Origin: a bacterium
GTDB taxonomy: Bacteria; Planctomycetota; UBA1135; UBA2386
Assembly: GCA_030432695.1 (NCBI GenBank)
Contig: JAUILN010000006.1
Location: 248,001 to 312,000, forward strand
DNA length: 64,000 nt
Direction of reading: 5' to 3'
Under the pieces are notes generated by a model that did not search any database, had not been told where the DNA came from, and saw only the letters and a list, made by a program, of their open reading frames with translations. The translations under genes were made by a program, and so were the position numbers. Numbering within the stretch: the stretch's first letter is position 1; each line of letters begins with the position of its first letter. Positions 40,788 through 50,026 of the stretch are shown in pieces.

Positions 40788-42488
40788 ATGGATGACGCGA
40801 CGAAGGCAAGTGACCGCACGGTCGGGGCGGAGTCGAAAAGGGGCTGGCTCGCTGTCGTCGCGCCGATTCTCGGAGCCCTGCTGACCATCTCGGTGGCAGT
40901 GCGCTGGCTGGCGTCCGGCTGGGGTGCCGACATCCGCTTCGACGACGCGTGGTTCTTCCTCCGCTACGCCGAGCATCTCCTCGACGGCCACGGCCTGGCC
41001 TGGAACGCCGGGGAGCGGCCGGTGTATGGCGTGACGAGCCTCGCGCACCAGCTGGTGGTGACTCTGCTGCTCGCGATCACGACCCTCCGAGGGTCGGAGC
41101 TGCTGTTCGTGTCCTCCGCGGTGCCGGCGTTCCTGGCCGGAGGCGTGATGGCGTGGACCGCGAGTCGCTGGATGCCGGGCGGTTCGTTGTTGCGCCAGCC
41201 GTTGGTGTGGCTCGGCGCGCTCTCGCTGCTGCTGATGCGCGGTCGCTACTATCAGCGGAACGCGATGACCGGTATGGACACCGGGCTCGGTTGTCTGACA
41301 CTCGCCGTGGTCGTGGCGCTGGCGGTCTCGCACGCACGCGAGCCGCGGATCCTCCGGCTCGGAGCGGTCCTCGCTGCTGCCTGGCTGGCGTTCAATGCCC
41401 GCCCGGACACAGGGCTGTTCCTGGCGCTGTTCCCGGCCGGAGCCCTCCTGTCACTGCAGGGCTTCGCCCGGGGCTGGCGCAAGGCGGCGCTCTACTTCGT
41501 CGGCCTGGCCTCGGTCCTGCTGGGTGACGCGGCCATCAAGCTATGGTTGTTCGGCGACTATCTACCGCTGTCCCACTACGCCAAGCAGAGCGGCTTCTAC
41601 GAGGGTTACGTCGGACGGCGGGACTGGAACCCGTTCGAGTATCTGGCGCAGATCTGGTTCGCCAGTCTGCCGTTCCTCGCGGTGCTGGTGTGGACGGTGC
41701 GACGCCCGGTCCTACCGATGCTCGCGGCCTTGCTGGCCCCGGTTGCGCTCACCTTCGCCTACCTGGGAACGGTGGTTCAGGTCATGGGCTACAACGCGCG
41801 CTACTACGTGCCCTTCCTGGGCGTCGTAGTGCTCGCCAGCGCGTGGAGTCTCGGCCACTGGCTGCGGCTGCCGCCGGATGCGCGGGCGCTCTCTCGCGGT
41901 GGGCGCGCGGGTCGAATCGTGGCCATCGTGCTGATCGGTGTGGCACAGCCGGCATTCAAGGCGGCCTCGGGTTCGCTGTGGGAGGCCGTGGTTCCTACGT
42001 CGCGGGAGTTCCGGCCGCAGACCCGCTACGCGACCGAGGCGTCCAGTCGCCTGCCGTCGAGCGAGTGGGACGAGCTGACCGACGCCCTGAAGGAACTCTG
42101 GGCCGGGTTGCCGCCCGGTACGGTGACCTCCATGTCCGAATATGGAATGGTCGGGCAAGTCGCGCCGCGGGTGGCGATCGTGGATCCGCTCGGCCTCCAC
42201 GATCGTGAGGTCGCCCACCACGGCTTCGACGTCGATCGGTTCTTCGCGGCGGAGCCAGAGCTGATCTGGATGCCCCATCCGCACTACACGTCGATCAATG
42301 CCCGGATCGTCGACGCGGATCAGCTTTGGGCGGAGTACGACTTCTATCCCGAGGCCTTCGGATTCGGGGTCCTGGTCCGGCGGGACGGCGAGCGGGCCGA
42401 GACCGTTGCTGCGGCCCTCGCGAGGGCCTGGCGGCGACTCTACGGAGACATCCCGATGGCTCCCCATCGCGCCCGGCGCAGCGAATGA
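40788..42488 (+). CDS. Polytopic membrane protein, GT-C-type glycosyltransferase-like
   Basis: A 566-residue membrane protein with roughly ten hydrophobic helices, then a soluble C-terminal domain. After TM1 comes FDDAWFFLRYAEHLLDGHGLAWN, here split as DDAWFFLRYAEHL and DGHGLAWN near residues 51-75. This acidic-pair motif marks the first extracytoplasmic loop of GT-C enzymes (ArnT/AftB-like), which move sugars from polyprenyl-phosphate donors. A second feature is GYNARYYVPFLG near 330, also typical of these transferases. The start is ATG 40788; the longer frame from 40659 lacks support. The stop overlaps an ATG of the sulfatase frame. Substrate unknown; surface glycan or protein glycosylation is likely. 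Confidence 0.72.
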   Translation: MDDATKASDRTVGAESKRGWLAVVAPILGALLTISVAVRWLASGWGADIRFDDAWFFLRYAEHLLDGHGLAWNAGERPVYGVTSLAHQLVVTLLLAITTLRGSELLFVSSAVPAFLAGGVMAWTASRWMPGGSLLRQPLVWLGALSLLLMRGRYYQRNAMTGMDTGLGCLTLAVVVALAVSHAREPRILRLGAVLAAAWLAFNARPDTGLFLALFPAGALLSLQGFARGWRKAALYFVGLASVLLGDAAIKLWLFGDYLPLSHYAKQSGFYEGYVGRRDWNPFEYLAQIWFASLPFLAVLVWTVRRPVLPMLAALLAPVALTFAYLGTVVQVMGYNARYYVPFLGVVVLASAWSLGHWLRLPPDARALSRGGRAGRIVAIVLIGVAQPAFKAASGSLWEAVVPTSREFRPQTRYATEASSRLPSSEWDELTDALKELWAGLPPGTVTSMSEYGMVGQVAPRVAIVDPLGLHDREVAHHGFDVDRFFAAEPELIWMPHPHYTSINARIVDADQLWAEYDFYPEAFGFGVLVRRDGERAETVAAALARAWRRLYGDIPMAPHRARRSE

Positions 42489-42523
42489 CGCCGGTTCTGC
42501 CTCGATCCTGGAGCACGCTCTCG

Positions 42524-44107
42524 ATGATGCGAACGATCACCGCCGCCCTGGGCTTCCTCATCGCCGTCTGCTGTGCGAGATCGGCAGCCCAGGAGGGGGC
42601 GCCTCCCAACCTCGTCGTCTTCCTCGTCGACGACATGGGCTGGCAGGACACCTCGGTGCCGTTCCACACCGAGCCGACGCCGCTCAACCGCCGCTACCAC
42701 ACTCCGCACATGGAGCGGCTGGCGGCGCAGGGGATGAAGTTCACGCAGGCCTACGCGCACGCGATCTGCTCGCCGACCCGCGTGTCGATGATGACCGGCC
42801 TGCACGCGGCGCGGCATCGGGTCACCAACTGGACGCTGCGTTTCGACGGCAGCAACGACCGTCCGCACCGCTCCCTCGACCCGGCACCCTGGAACGTCAA
42901 CGGGCTGAGCCCGGTGCCCGGCATCGCGCACACGGTCCACGCGCGCTCGCTGCCGAGCTGGCTCGGCGAGGTCGGCTACCGCACGATCCACGTCGGCAAG
43001 GCGCACTTCGGGGCGATCGACACGCCCGCCGCCGACCCGCTCGCGATCGGCTTCGACGTGAACGTTGCCGGCCACGCGGCGGGTGGGCCGGGCAGCTTCT
43101 ACGCCGCCGACCACTTCTCGGCGACGCGCCGCGCCAAGAACCCCTCGAACGACAGAGTCTGGGACGTCCCCGGCCTGGAGCGCTACCACGGCACGTCGCT
43201 CTACCTCACCGAGGCGCTGACCCGCGAGGCGGTGCGGATCCTCGAGGAGACCGTCGCCGCCGGCCAGCCGTTCTTCCTGCACCTGTCCCACTACGCGGTG
43301 CACGCGCCGATCATGGCCGACCCGCGCTTCGTCCACCGCTACCCCGAGCTCGATCCGACCGAGGCCGCCTACGCCTCGATGGTCGAGGGCATGGACGAGT
43401 CGCTCGGCGACGTCCTCGACACCCTGCAGGCCCTCGGTGTCGACGATCGGACGGTCGTGCTGTTCGTCTCCGACAACGGCGGCCTGTCGCACGTGGCCCG
43501 CGGCGGTGAGCGACTGACCCACAACGCGCCCCTGAGCTGCGGCAAGGGCAGCGCGCGGGAGGGGGGCATCCGCGTGCCGATGCTCGCGGCGTGGCCTGGG
43601 GTCATCCCGGGGGGCACGGCCTGCGACGTCCCGGTGATCGTGGAGGACTTCCTGCCCACGCTCGCCGAGATCGCTGGTGTCGAGACCACCGACCAGACTG
43701 GCGAGCAGGACGGTGGCGCCCTCGACGGCCTGAGCCTGGTGCCGCTGTTCCGCGATCCCGCGGCCCGCCCCGCGGCCTTCGACCGCGCTCTGGTCTGGCA
43801 CCAGCCGAACCACTGGAGCATCGACTCCCACCCCGGCTACGGCCCGCACTCGTCGATCCGCGTCGGCGACCTGAAGTTCATCCACTACCACGCGCCCGAC
43901 CACGCGCCGCGCTTCGAACTCTTCGATCTCGCCCATGACCTCGGCGAGACGGAGAACCTGATCGACGAGCGACCCGACCTCGCGCAGCAGCTCGCCGACC
44001 TGCTCCAGGGGCGTCTTATCGATCTGGGCGCCGACCGGATGACCGTTCGGGAGACGGGTGAGCTGGTCGCGTGGCCCGGAGATGCACTGCGCGCCGCCCG
44101 CGGCTGA
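42524..44107 (+). CDS. Secreted type I sulfatase
   Basis: A 527-residue arylsulfatase-family enzyme that hydrolyses sulfate esters, probably on algal or animal polysaccharides. The signal peptide (ITAALGFLIAVCCARSAAQ) is followed by the metal-binding start NLVVFLVDDMGWQD. The formylglycine motif is CSPTRVSMMTG with the modified Cys at residue 82, fitting the CxPxR consensus. Later motifs include GKAHFG, HYAVHAPI and VLFVSDNGG. ATG 42524 is chosen because it opens directly onto the signal peptide and has GGAG 10 bases upstream; ATG 42485, overlapping the previous stop, would add 13 residues. An active formylglycine-generating enzyme must be encoded elsewhere. Confidence 0.92.
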   Translation: MMRTITAALGFLIAVCCARSAAQEGAPPNLVVFLVDDMGWQDTSVPFHTEPTPLNRRYHTPHMERLAAQGMKFTQAYAHAICSPTRVSMMTGLHAARHRVTNWTLRFDGSNDRPHRSLDPAPWNVNGLSPVPGIAHTVHARSLPSWLGEVGYRTIHVGKAHFGAIDTPAADPLAIGFDVNVAGHAAGGPGSFYAADHFSATRRAKNPSNDRVWDVPGLERYHGTSLYLTEALTREAVRILEETVAAGQPFFLHLSHYAVHAPIMADPRFVHRYPELDPTEAAYASMVEGMDESLGDVLDTLQALGVDDRTVVLFVSDNGGLSHVARGGERLTHNAPLSCGKGSAREGGIRVPMLAAWPGVIPGGTACDVPVIVEDFLPTLAEIAGVETTDQTGEQDGGALDGLSLVPLFRDPAARPAAFDRALVWHQPNHWSIDSHPGYGPHSSIRVGDLKFIHYHAPDHAPRFELFDLAHDLGETENLIDERPDLAQQLADLLQGRLIDLGADRMTVRETGELVAWPGDALRAARG

Positions 44108-44209
44108 ACCCGTCGGCGGGGCTGGGGGCCTTCCGCGATTTCTGGCGGATGGAGGCGTTCTTCTTGCGGCTTCCGCACACCCACCCGCTCCCCCGGATCC
44201 AGGTGTTTC

Positions 44210-46492
44210 ATGAACCGCGCCCCGTCAGCCCTCGTCCTGCTCCTCGGCGGAATCGCCGTCGGTCTCCTCGCGAGCCCCTCGACCGCTCAGCCGATCCCCG
44301 ACCCCGCCATCGGGTGGGTTCCGCTGCTCCAGCAGACCCAGCCGATGCGCCACCCGATGTGCGGCTTCGATCCGTCGACGGGACGGGGCTTCGTCTACGA
44401 GATCAACAACTACGCGCGGCCGGAGATCTACCAGTGGAACGGTGCCGAGTGGATCGGTAGCCCCGCTGCGTCGCGGCCGACCGGGCGCCGCGCGCCGGCG
44501 CTGGCCTTCGATTCCCACCGCGGCCGTGCGGTGATGTTCGGCGGCTTCGCCCCACACATCCTCCAGATGGACACCTGGGAGTGGGACGGCCGGGACTGGC
44601 AGCGGCTCTCCCTGCCGAGGAGCCCTGCCGCTCGCCGTTCCCACTCGATGGTCTTCGACGAGGCTCGCGGCGAGGTCTTGCTGTTCGGGGGCCTCGGCGG
44701 CCAGAACACCGCCCTCGGCGACACCTGGGTCTTCGACGGCATCACGTGGACCGAGCGTACTCCGCAGCAGTTCCCCGCGCCCCGTTCCGACGCCGCCCTG
44801 GCCTTCGACTCCGCGCGCGGCCGCGTGGTGATGTTCGGCGGACTCACCGCCACCGGCACGTTGGCCGACACCTGGGAGTGGGACGGCAGCGACTGGATCG
44901 AGCGGTCTCCGGCGCACGCACCCTCGCGCCGCTTCCTCGCCGGCATGACCTTCGACTCGACCCGCCAGCGCACCGTGCTGCTCGGCGGCCTCGCCGGATC
45001 CGGTCCGCTGCCAATGGATGTGTGGGAGTGGGACGGGGTCGACTGGTCCGCCCGCCCGAGCGTCGCAGGTCCTTCGGCCCGCTCGGGGCACGCGACCTTC
45101 TACGATCCGATCCGTGGCCGGGTCGTGGTCCACGGGGGCACCACCGATCCCGTCGGGTCGCCGACGTTCGGAGACACCGCGGAGTCCGACACCTGGACCT
45201 GGGACCCGGCGACCGGCAACTGGCAACGGAGGACGCCGTTGATGCCACCGCTACGCAACGGGCCGGCGATGGTCACCGACACCGCGCGCGGTCGCTGCGT
45301 GCTGTTCGGTGGCTTCGGCGTGAGCAACAGCAACAGCAACCAGCTCGCCGTCGATACCTGGGTCTGGGACGGTGCGCAGTGGGCCGAGCTCCACACGCCG
45401 CATCCCGCGCCCACGATGTTCGACCTGCCGGCCGTCTACGACGCTGCGCGCGACCAGGTCGTGGTCTGGATCCCGGGCGAGCCCGCGAGCACCTGGCTGT
45501 TCGATGGCACCGACTGGCAGCGCGCCACGCCGGCCCACTCGCCGGACTCCCGCTCCGCGTTCGCTCTCGCCTACGATCCGCTCCGCGCGGAGACGGTGCT
45601 CTACGGCGGTGCTGCATTCGGAGCCGGCGCGCTCGCCGAGACGTGGGTCTGGAACGGGGTCGACTGGCAGCAGCGCGCACCGATCCACTCGCCCGGACCA
45701 CGGTCGGGCTGTGCGCTCGGCTGGGACCCCGCGCTCGGCGAGTTGCTCCTCTACGGCGGCAGCGATGGCTCCTCGCCGGTCTTCCAGACCTGGACCTGGA
45801 ACGGCGTCGACTGGACCGAGCGGCAGCCGGTGCACGACCCGGGCTGGATGGCCTCGCCGCGACTCGTCGAGGATCCCGGTCGTGGCGCGCTCGTGCTGGT
45901 CGGCCAGGCACTGGGCGTTCCCGACTACCGCTCGCTGTGGGAGTGGGACGGTGTCGACTGGGCGCCGCTCGACGCACCGAGCCTGCCACCGGTGCCGCAG
46001 GCTTTCGCAGTGGCGGTCGACCCGGTGCGCGCCCGACCGATCCAGTTCGGGGGCGCCAGCTCAGCCGGCGGCTACTCGCCGAACACCTTGATCCTGTCCG
46101 ACACGCCGGCGGGCACCACGACGTATGGGGCAGGATGCGCCGGAACCGCCGGCTCCCCCCAGCTGCTCCCCTCCGGCCGACCCGCGCTCGGCACTCCCTT
46201 TCAGCTCGAACTCGTCGACGTCCCCGCCCTCGCGCCGGCGGCGGTGCTGTGCTGTCTCGCGGCGGGCACGGGATCGCTCGGTCCCTGCCGACTCCTCGTC
46301 GACCCGGTGACCGAGATCGTCACTCTGCACTTCGCCGCCGATGCGCACGGCCTGGGTATCATGCCTCTCGACGTTCCCAACGCTCCTGCCCTCGCCGGCG
46401 CGACGATGTTCTGCCAGGCCGCAGCCATGGACACCGGGGTGCCGCTGGGCGTGGTGCTGAGCGGTGCGGTGCGGATCACGCTCGGTGATTGA
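44210..46492 (+). CDS. Secreted kelch-like propeller protein with C-terminal module (copy 1)
   Basis: A 760-residue exported protein with a signal peptide ending near STAQ and an AGGTG Shine-Dalgarno. It is built of about eleven repeats of some 50 residues, each with an A-x-x-FD-x-x-R-G-x-x-V-x-FGG core (for example ALAFDSARGRVVMFGGL) and a DTWEWDG-x-x-W strand, as in kelch-type beta-propellers. From about residue 637 the recurrent module begins (TYGAGCAGTAGSPQLLPSGR) and ends at GAVRITLGD. It is followed 74 bases later by a close paralogue. Probably a surface or extracellular binding protein; no catalytic motif. Confidence 0.82.
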   Translation: MNRAPSALVLLLGGIAVGLLASPSTAQPIPDPAIGWVPLLQQTQPMRHPMCGFDPSTGRGFVYEINNYARPEIYQWNGAEWIGSPAASRPTGRRAPALAFDSHRGRAVMFGGFAPHILQMDTWEWDGRDWQRLSLPRSPAARRSHSMVFDEARGEVLLFGGLGGQNTALGDTWVFDGITWTERTPQQFPAPRSDAALAFDSARGRVVMFGGLTATGTLADTWEWDGSDWIERSPAHAPSRRFLAGMTFDSTRQRTVLLGGLAGSGPLPMDVWEWDGVDWSARPSVAGPSARSGHATFYDPIRGRVVVHGGTTDPVGSPTFGDTAESDTWTWDPATGNWQRRTPLMPPLRNGPAMVTDTARGRCVLFGGFGVSNSNSNQLAVDTWVWDGAQWAELHTPHPAPTMFDLPAVYDAARDQVVVWIPGEPASTWLFDGTDWQRATPAHSPDSRSAFALAYDPLRAETVLYGGAAFGAGALAETWVWNGVDWQQRAPIHSPGPRSGCALGWDPALGELLLYGGSDGSSPVFQTWTWNGVDWTERQPVHDPGWMASPRLVEDPGRGALVLVGQALGVPDYRSLWEWDGVDWAPLDAPSLPPVPQAFAVAVDPVRARPIQFGGASSAGGYSPNTLILSDTPAGTTTYGAGCAGTAGSPQLLPSGRPALGTPFQLELVDVPALAPAAVLCCLAAGTGSLGPCRLLVDPVTEIVTLHFAADAHGLGIMPLDVPNAPALAGATMFCQAAAMDTGVPLGVVLSGAVRITLGD

Positions 46493-46494
46493 GC

Positions 46495-46513
46495 GATCTC
46501 CGCTCGCGAGATC
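46495..46513. terminator. Weak hairpin between the kelch-like paralogues
   Basis: GATCTC, a 7-base loop and GAGATC directly after the stop of the first copy. The 6-bp stem has no U-tract, so it is at best an attenuating or processing signal. Confidence 0.25.
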
Positions 46514-46566
46514 CGTCGAGGTGGTCCATGCACGGGCGCCTCACGACTTCTTCCAGGTGACCTGCC

Positions 46567-48801
46567 ATGCGCCGCGTCTTGCTCGAGTTCGTCGCTTTCG
46601 CCGTCCTGCTCGCCGGCACCGCATCGTCGCAGGAAGCCTGGGTCCCGATCCTCGCTCCTACCCAGCCGATGCGGCACCCGGTGAGTGCGTTCGATCCGTT
46701 CACCGGGCGCGGCTTCCTCTATCAACGGGGGCTCGACGACTTCTGGTCTCGAACCGGCTTCGACTGGAACGGCGCGGAGTGGATCCGCAGGCAGGTGTCG
46801 TACCAGCCCCAGCAGCGCCGCGCGCCGGCGCTGGCGTTCGACTCCGCGCGCCGTCGGGCGGTGCTGTTCGGAGGTGTCGGCGCGTTCGCGTCGTCCGACG
46901 AGACCTGGGTGTGGGACGGTCAGCAGTGGGCCTGGCTCCATCCCGCTGTTTCTCCGCAGGCGCGGCATGCCCACGCGATGGCCTTCGACGCGGCGCGGGG
47001 CGAGGTCGTGCTGTTCGGAGGGCTGACCAGCGGAGCGGTGTTCCAGAGCGACACCTGGGTGTTCGACGGCACCTCGTGGTCCGAGCGCTTCCCGGCGCAC
47101 ACGCCCACGCCGCGGGCTCGGATGGCGATGGCCTTCGACGCGGCCCGCGGCCGGACGGTGTTGTTCGGCGGACTGGCCGCGACGGGCGCACTCGGCGACA
47201 CCTGGGAATGGGACGGTCGTGATTGGATCGCGCAGTCACCGACGCGCGCGCCCTCACTGCGGATGGCTGCGGCGATGACCTGGGAGCCGACGCGGCAGCG
47301 CGCCTTGCTGAGCGGCGGACTGGCCGGCACCGGCCCGCTGCCGATGGACGTGTGGGAGTGGGACGGCGTCGACTGGACCGTGCGGCCCAGCACCGGTGGT
47401 CCGTCCGCCCGCTCGTCGCACACGGCGTTCTACGACTCCGTCCGCGAGCGGATGGTGATCCACGGCGGCACCACCGATCCGATCGTCCCGCCACCCGGAG
47501 GCGAGACCGCCGAGTCGGACACCTGGACCTGGGATCCCCTCACCGGCGCGTGGCAGCGCTTCGGTGCCGACGCGCCGCCGCTGCGGCGGCAGGCCGGCAT
47601 GGTCACCGACACGCTCCGTGGCCGCTGCATCCTGTTCGGTGGCTCCGGCGTCGGATCGGATCTGCTCGACGACACCTGGCAGTGGGATGGGCGCGGCTGG
47701 ACGGATCTCCACCCCGCACACCGGCCACCGCCTGCCGCCGACCCGCAGCTCGCCTACGATTCCTCGAGGGACGAGGTGGTGCTGTGGTTGCCGCTGGACC
47801 CTCCGCAGACCTGGTTGTTCGACGGCGTCGACTGGCGCCGGGCCACGCCTGCAAACTCGCCCGCGCGACGCGGCGGCGTGGGTCTCGTGTTCGACGCGGT
47901 GCGCGGCGAGACCGTGCTGTTCGGCGGACAGGACCCCCACACCCCGCCGAGCGACGAGACGTGGATCTGGGACGGCACCGACTGGCGACTGCGTCGGCCG
48001 GCGCACTCGCCGCCGGCGCGCGGTCGGATGGCGATGACGTTCGATCCGGCGCGCGGCGAGGTGGTCCTCTACGGCGGCGACACCCGCTCGTCGATCTACT
48101 CCGACACCTGGGTCTGGGACGGCGTGGATTGGACCGAGCGCTTCCCTGCGCATCGCCCAGGCGCCGAGTTCTCTCCCGACCTGGTCTTCGATCCGGCGCG
48201 CGGCACGTCGGTGCTGCTGCCGACGTCCACCACCATCCATCCGATGTGGGAATGGGACGGCACCGACTGGACCGGCTTCGGCGACCGGAACGGAATGCCG
48301 GTCTCCGCCGACGGCGCGGTGGCCTTCGATCCCGTGCGTCGGCGACTGGTCCTGTTCGGCGGGGTCGGTCCGGGCGGCGCGCCACCACCGGAGACGTTCC
48401 TGCTGTCGCCGTCGCCAGCCTCGACCGAGGAGTTCGGCGGCGGCTGCTCGGGGAGTGTTGGCACGCCCTGGCTACGTGCTTCGGGCCGTCCCGCGCTCGC
48501 TACGACGTTCCAGCTCGAGTTGGTGGACGTGCCAGCGACCACTTCGGCGGCGATCGTCTGCTGCACGTCGACAGGTTCGTCGTCGTTGGGGCCGTGTCCG
48601 ATCCACGTCGACCTCGGCAGCGAGATCGTCACCCTTCGTTTCGGCACGGACGGCTTCGGTGTCGGTGTCGTGCCCCTCGGCGTGCCGAACGATCCGGTCC
48701 TTGCCGGTGCGACGATGTTCTGCCAGGCGGCTGCGGTTGACGCGGGTGCTCCGCTCGGCCTGGTGCTGAGCGGTGCCGTGCGGATCACGCTCGGCGAGTG
48801 A
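46567..48801 (+). CDS. Secreted kelch-like propeller protein with C-terminal module (copy 2)
   Basis: A 744-residue paralogue of the preceding gene, with the same order: signal peptide (VLLEFVAFAVLLAGTASSQ), about eleven kelch-like repeats (for example AMAFDAARGRTVLFGGL with DTWEWDGRDW) and the recurrent module from EEFGGGCSGSVGTP to GAVRITLGE. The two copies align over their whole length, including the variant repeats (one pair has YDPIRGRVVVHGGT against YDSVRERMVIHGGT), so they arose by tandem duplication and have diverged. AGGTGA lies 7 bases before the ATG. Function as for copy 1. Confidence 0.82.
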   Translation: MRRVLLEFVAFAVLLAGTASSQEAWVPILAPTQPMRHPVSAFDPFTGRGFLYQRGLDDFWSRTGFDWNGAEWIRRQVSYQPQQRRAPALAFDSARRRAVLFGGVGAFASSDETWVWDGQQWAWLHPAVSPQARHAHAMAFDAARGEVVLFGGLTSGAVFQSDTWVFDGTSWSERFPAHTPTPRARMAMAFDAARGRTVLFGGLAATGALGDTWEWDGRDWIAQSPTRAPSLRMAAAMTWEPTRQRALLSGGLAGTGPLPMDVWEWDGVDWTVRPSTGGPSARSSHTAFYDSVRERMVIHGGTTDPIVPPPGGETAESDTWTWDPLTGAWQRFGADAPPLRRQAGMVTDTLRGRCILFGGSGVGSDLLDDTWQWDGRGWTDLHPAHRPPPAADPQLAYDSSRDEVVLWLPLDPPQTWLFDGVDWRRATPANSPARRGGVGLVFDAVRGETVLFGGQDPHTPPSDETWIWDGTDWRLRRPAHSPPARGRMAMTFDPARGEVVLYGGDTRSSIYSDTWVWDGVDWTERFPAHRPGAEFSPDLVFDPARGTSVLLPTSTTIHPMWEWDGTDWTGFGDRNGMPVSADGAVAFDPVRRRLVLFGGVGPGGAPPPETFLLSPSPASTEEFGGGCSGSVGTPWLRASGRPALATTFQLELVDVPATTSAAIVCCTSTGSSSLGPCPIHVDLGSEIVTLRFGTDGFGVGVVPLGVPNDPVLAGATMFCQAAAVDAGAPLGLVLSGAVRITLGE

Positions 48802-48885
48802 TCCACGGAGTCGCGACGGCAGGGGACCGGGCAGGATTGTGCCTTGCCCTTCGCGACCCTGATCCCAGGCAGGAGCCGGAGCAGC

Positions 48886-49812
48886 ATGGCGATCCGGATC
48901 CGCAAACCCCGACAGCTTGGCCCGGAACTCCGTCGACTCGGCGAAGAGCTCCTCGGCGACGCCCTCGCGCGACTCGAAGATCCGACCGCCGAGGCCATCC
49001 ACGAGACCCGCAAGCGCTGCAAGGAGGTGCGCGGTCTGTGCCGGATGTTCCGGCACGCCGACCGCCCGCTGCAGAAGCGCTTCGACCGCACGGTGCGGGA
49101 TGCCTCCCGCGAGTTGTCGGCGGCGCGCGATGCCGAGGCGCGGCTCGAGAGTTTCGATGCGCTCGCCGCCGTCGAGCCGGAGCTGCTCTCCGCGGTGAAG
49201 CTCGCGGCGCTGCGCGAACCGTTGGCCGCGGCCGCGCGCGAGGCGGAACGGGAAGCCGTCGACGGCAGCGCCGCGATCGACCGGGCTCGCGGACTGCTGG
49301 AGACCGCGCAGGGCCTGCTTCCGTCGTGGCCCGACGAACCCGGCCTGCACGCGATGCTGCAGAGCGTCGGGCGGACCTACCGCCGCGGACGGAAGGCCTG
49401 GAAGCGCTGCGCCGCGGGTGGCTCGACCGACGACTTCCACGAGTGGCGCAAGCGCGTCAAGTACGGCTGGTACCACCTCCGCTACCTGCAGCACGCTTCG
49501 CGGTCGGTGCTGCGGCCGCGCAAGAACCGCCTGCACGATCTGGCCGATGCGCTCGGCGACGAGCACGACCTGGCGATCCTGGTCGCCCACCTGCGCGGCG
49601 GCAGTCCGATCGAGGACGAGCACCTGCAGCGGTTCGTGCGGGTCGCGGAGGGCCGGCAACTCGACCTGCGCGGCCGGGCCGTGGGGATCGGTGCGCGGCT
49701 GTTCGCGGAACCAACGTCGGACCACGTCGAGCGGCTGCGGCGCTACGTCAAGGCGTGGCGGCGGCACGGTCGCGAGCTGCCGATCGGGGAGCTGGAGGAG
49801 ATCAGCGGTTGA
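48886..49812 (+). CDS. CHAD domain protein
   Basis: A 308-residue all-helical protein of the CHAD family (conserved histidine alpha-helical domain), which in studied cases binds inorganic polyphosphate. The two diagnostic His-rich basic helices are visible: EAIHETRKRCKEVRGLCRMF near residues 37-56 and DFHEWRKRVKYGWYHLRYL near 185-203. It is rich in Arg and Glu, has no signal or TM helix, and is not fused to a CYTH phosphatase domain. ATG 48886 has AGGAG and GGAG upstream. The next gene starts 9 bases after its stop, so they are probably co-transcribed. Confidence 0.9.
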   Translation: MAIRIRKPRQLGPELRRLGEELLGDALARLEDPTAEAIHETRKRCKEVRGLCRMFRHADRPLQKRFDRTVRDASRELSAARDAEARLESFDALAAVEPELLSAVKLAALREPLAAAAREAEREAVDGSAAIDRARGLLETAQGLLPSWPDEPGLHAMLQSVGRTYRRGRKAWKRCAAGGSTDDFHEWRKRVKYGWYHLRYLQHASRSVLRPRKNRLHDLADALGDEHDLAILVAHLRGGSPIEDEHLQRFVRVAEGRQLDLRGRAVGIGARLFAEPTSDHVERLRRYVKAWRRHGRELPIGELEEISG

Positions 49813-49821
49813 GGCATCCCG

Positions 49822-50016
49822 ATGACCGAACCTTGCAAGGATCCGCGCCGCACCTGCGACCTCTGCTCCAAGCCGGTGGACGTGCCGATCCGTTGGCGGC
49901 CGGGTCCGGAGCTGGCCGAGCTGCAGTGCTGTCTCTCGTGCTTCGCGGCGCTGGCCAACGGGCGACGGATGGCGCGCGAGCACGAGGCCGGCCACGGGGG
50001 CGAGGCGACTGCGTAG
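49822..50016 (+). CDS. Small Cys-rich protein, possible zinc ribbon
   Basis: A 64-residue protein with a GAGG Shine-Dalgarno, beginning MTEPCKDPRRTCDLCSKPVD. The cysteines form CxxC (CDLC) and CCxxC (CCLSC) about 25 residues apart, a spacing compatible with one zinc ion. The C-terminus is charged and His/Glu-rich. It follows the CHAD gene after 9 bases. I do not recognise a named family; a zinc-binding accessory protein is the best guess. Confidence 0.6.
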   Translation: MTEPCKDPRRTCDLCSKPVDVPIRWRPGPELAELQCCLSCFAALANGRRMAREHEAGHGGEATA

Positions 50017-50019
50017 ACT
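50014..50019 (+). promoter_or_regulatory. Candidate -10 element with leaderless ATG
   Basis: TAGACT overlaps the end of the small Cys-rich gene and is followed by exactly 7 bases and the ATG at 50027, which has no Shine-Dalgarno. No -35 match. Confidence 0.42.
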
Positions 50020-50026
50020 GGCGCGC

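Noticed and set aside
38229..44107. A compact polysaccharide utilisation or biosynthetic cluster
   Set aside because: The oxidoreductase, isomerase, GT-C-like protein and sulfatase are neighbours, but there is no transporter, regulator or set of polysaccharide lyases or glycosidases to support one pathway.
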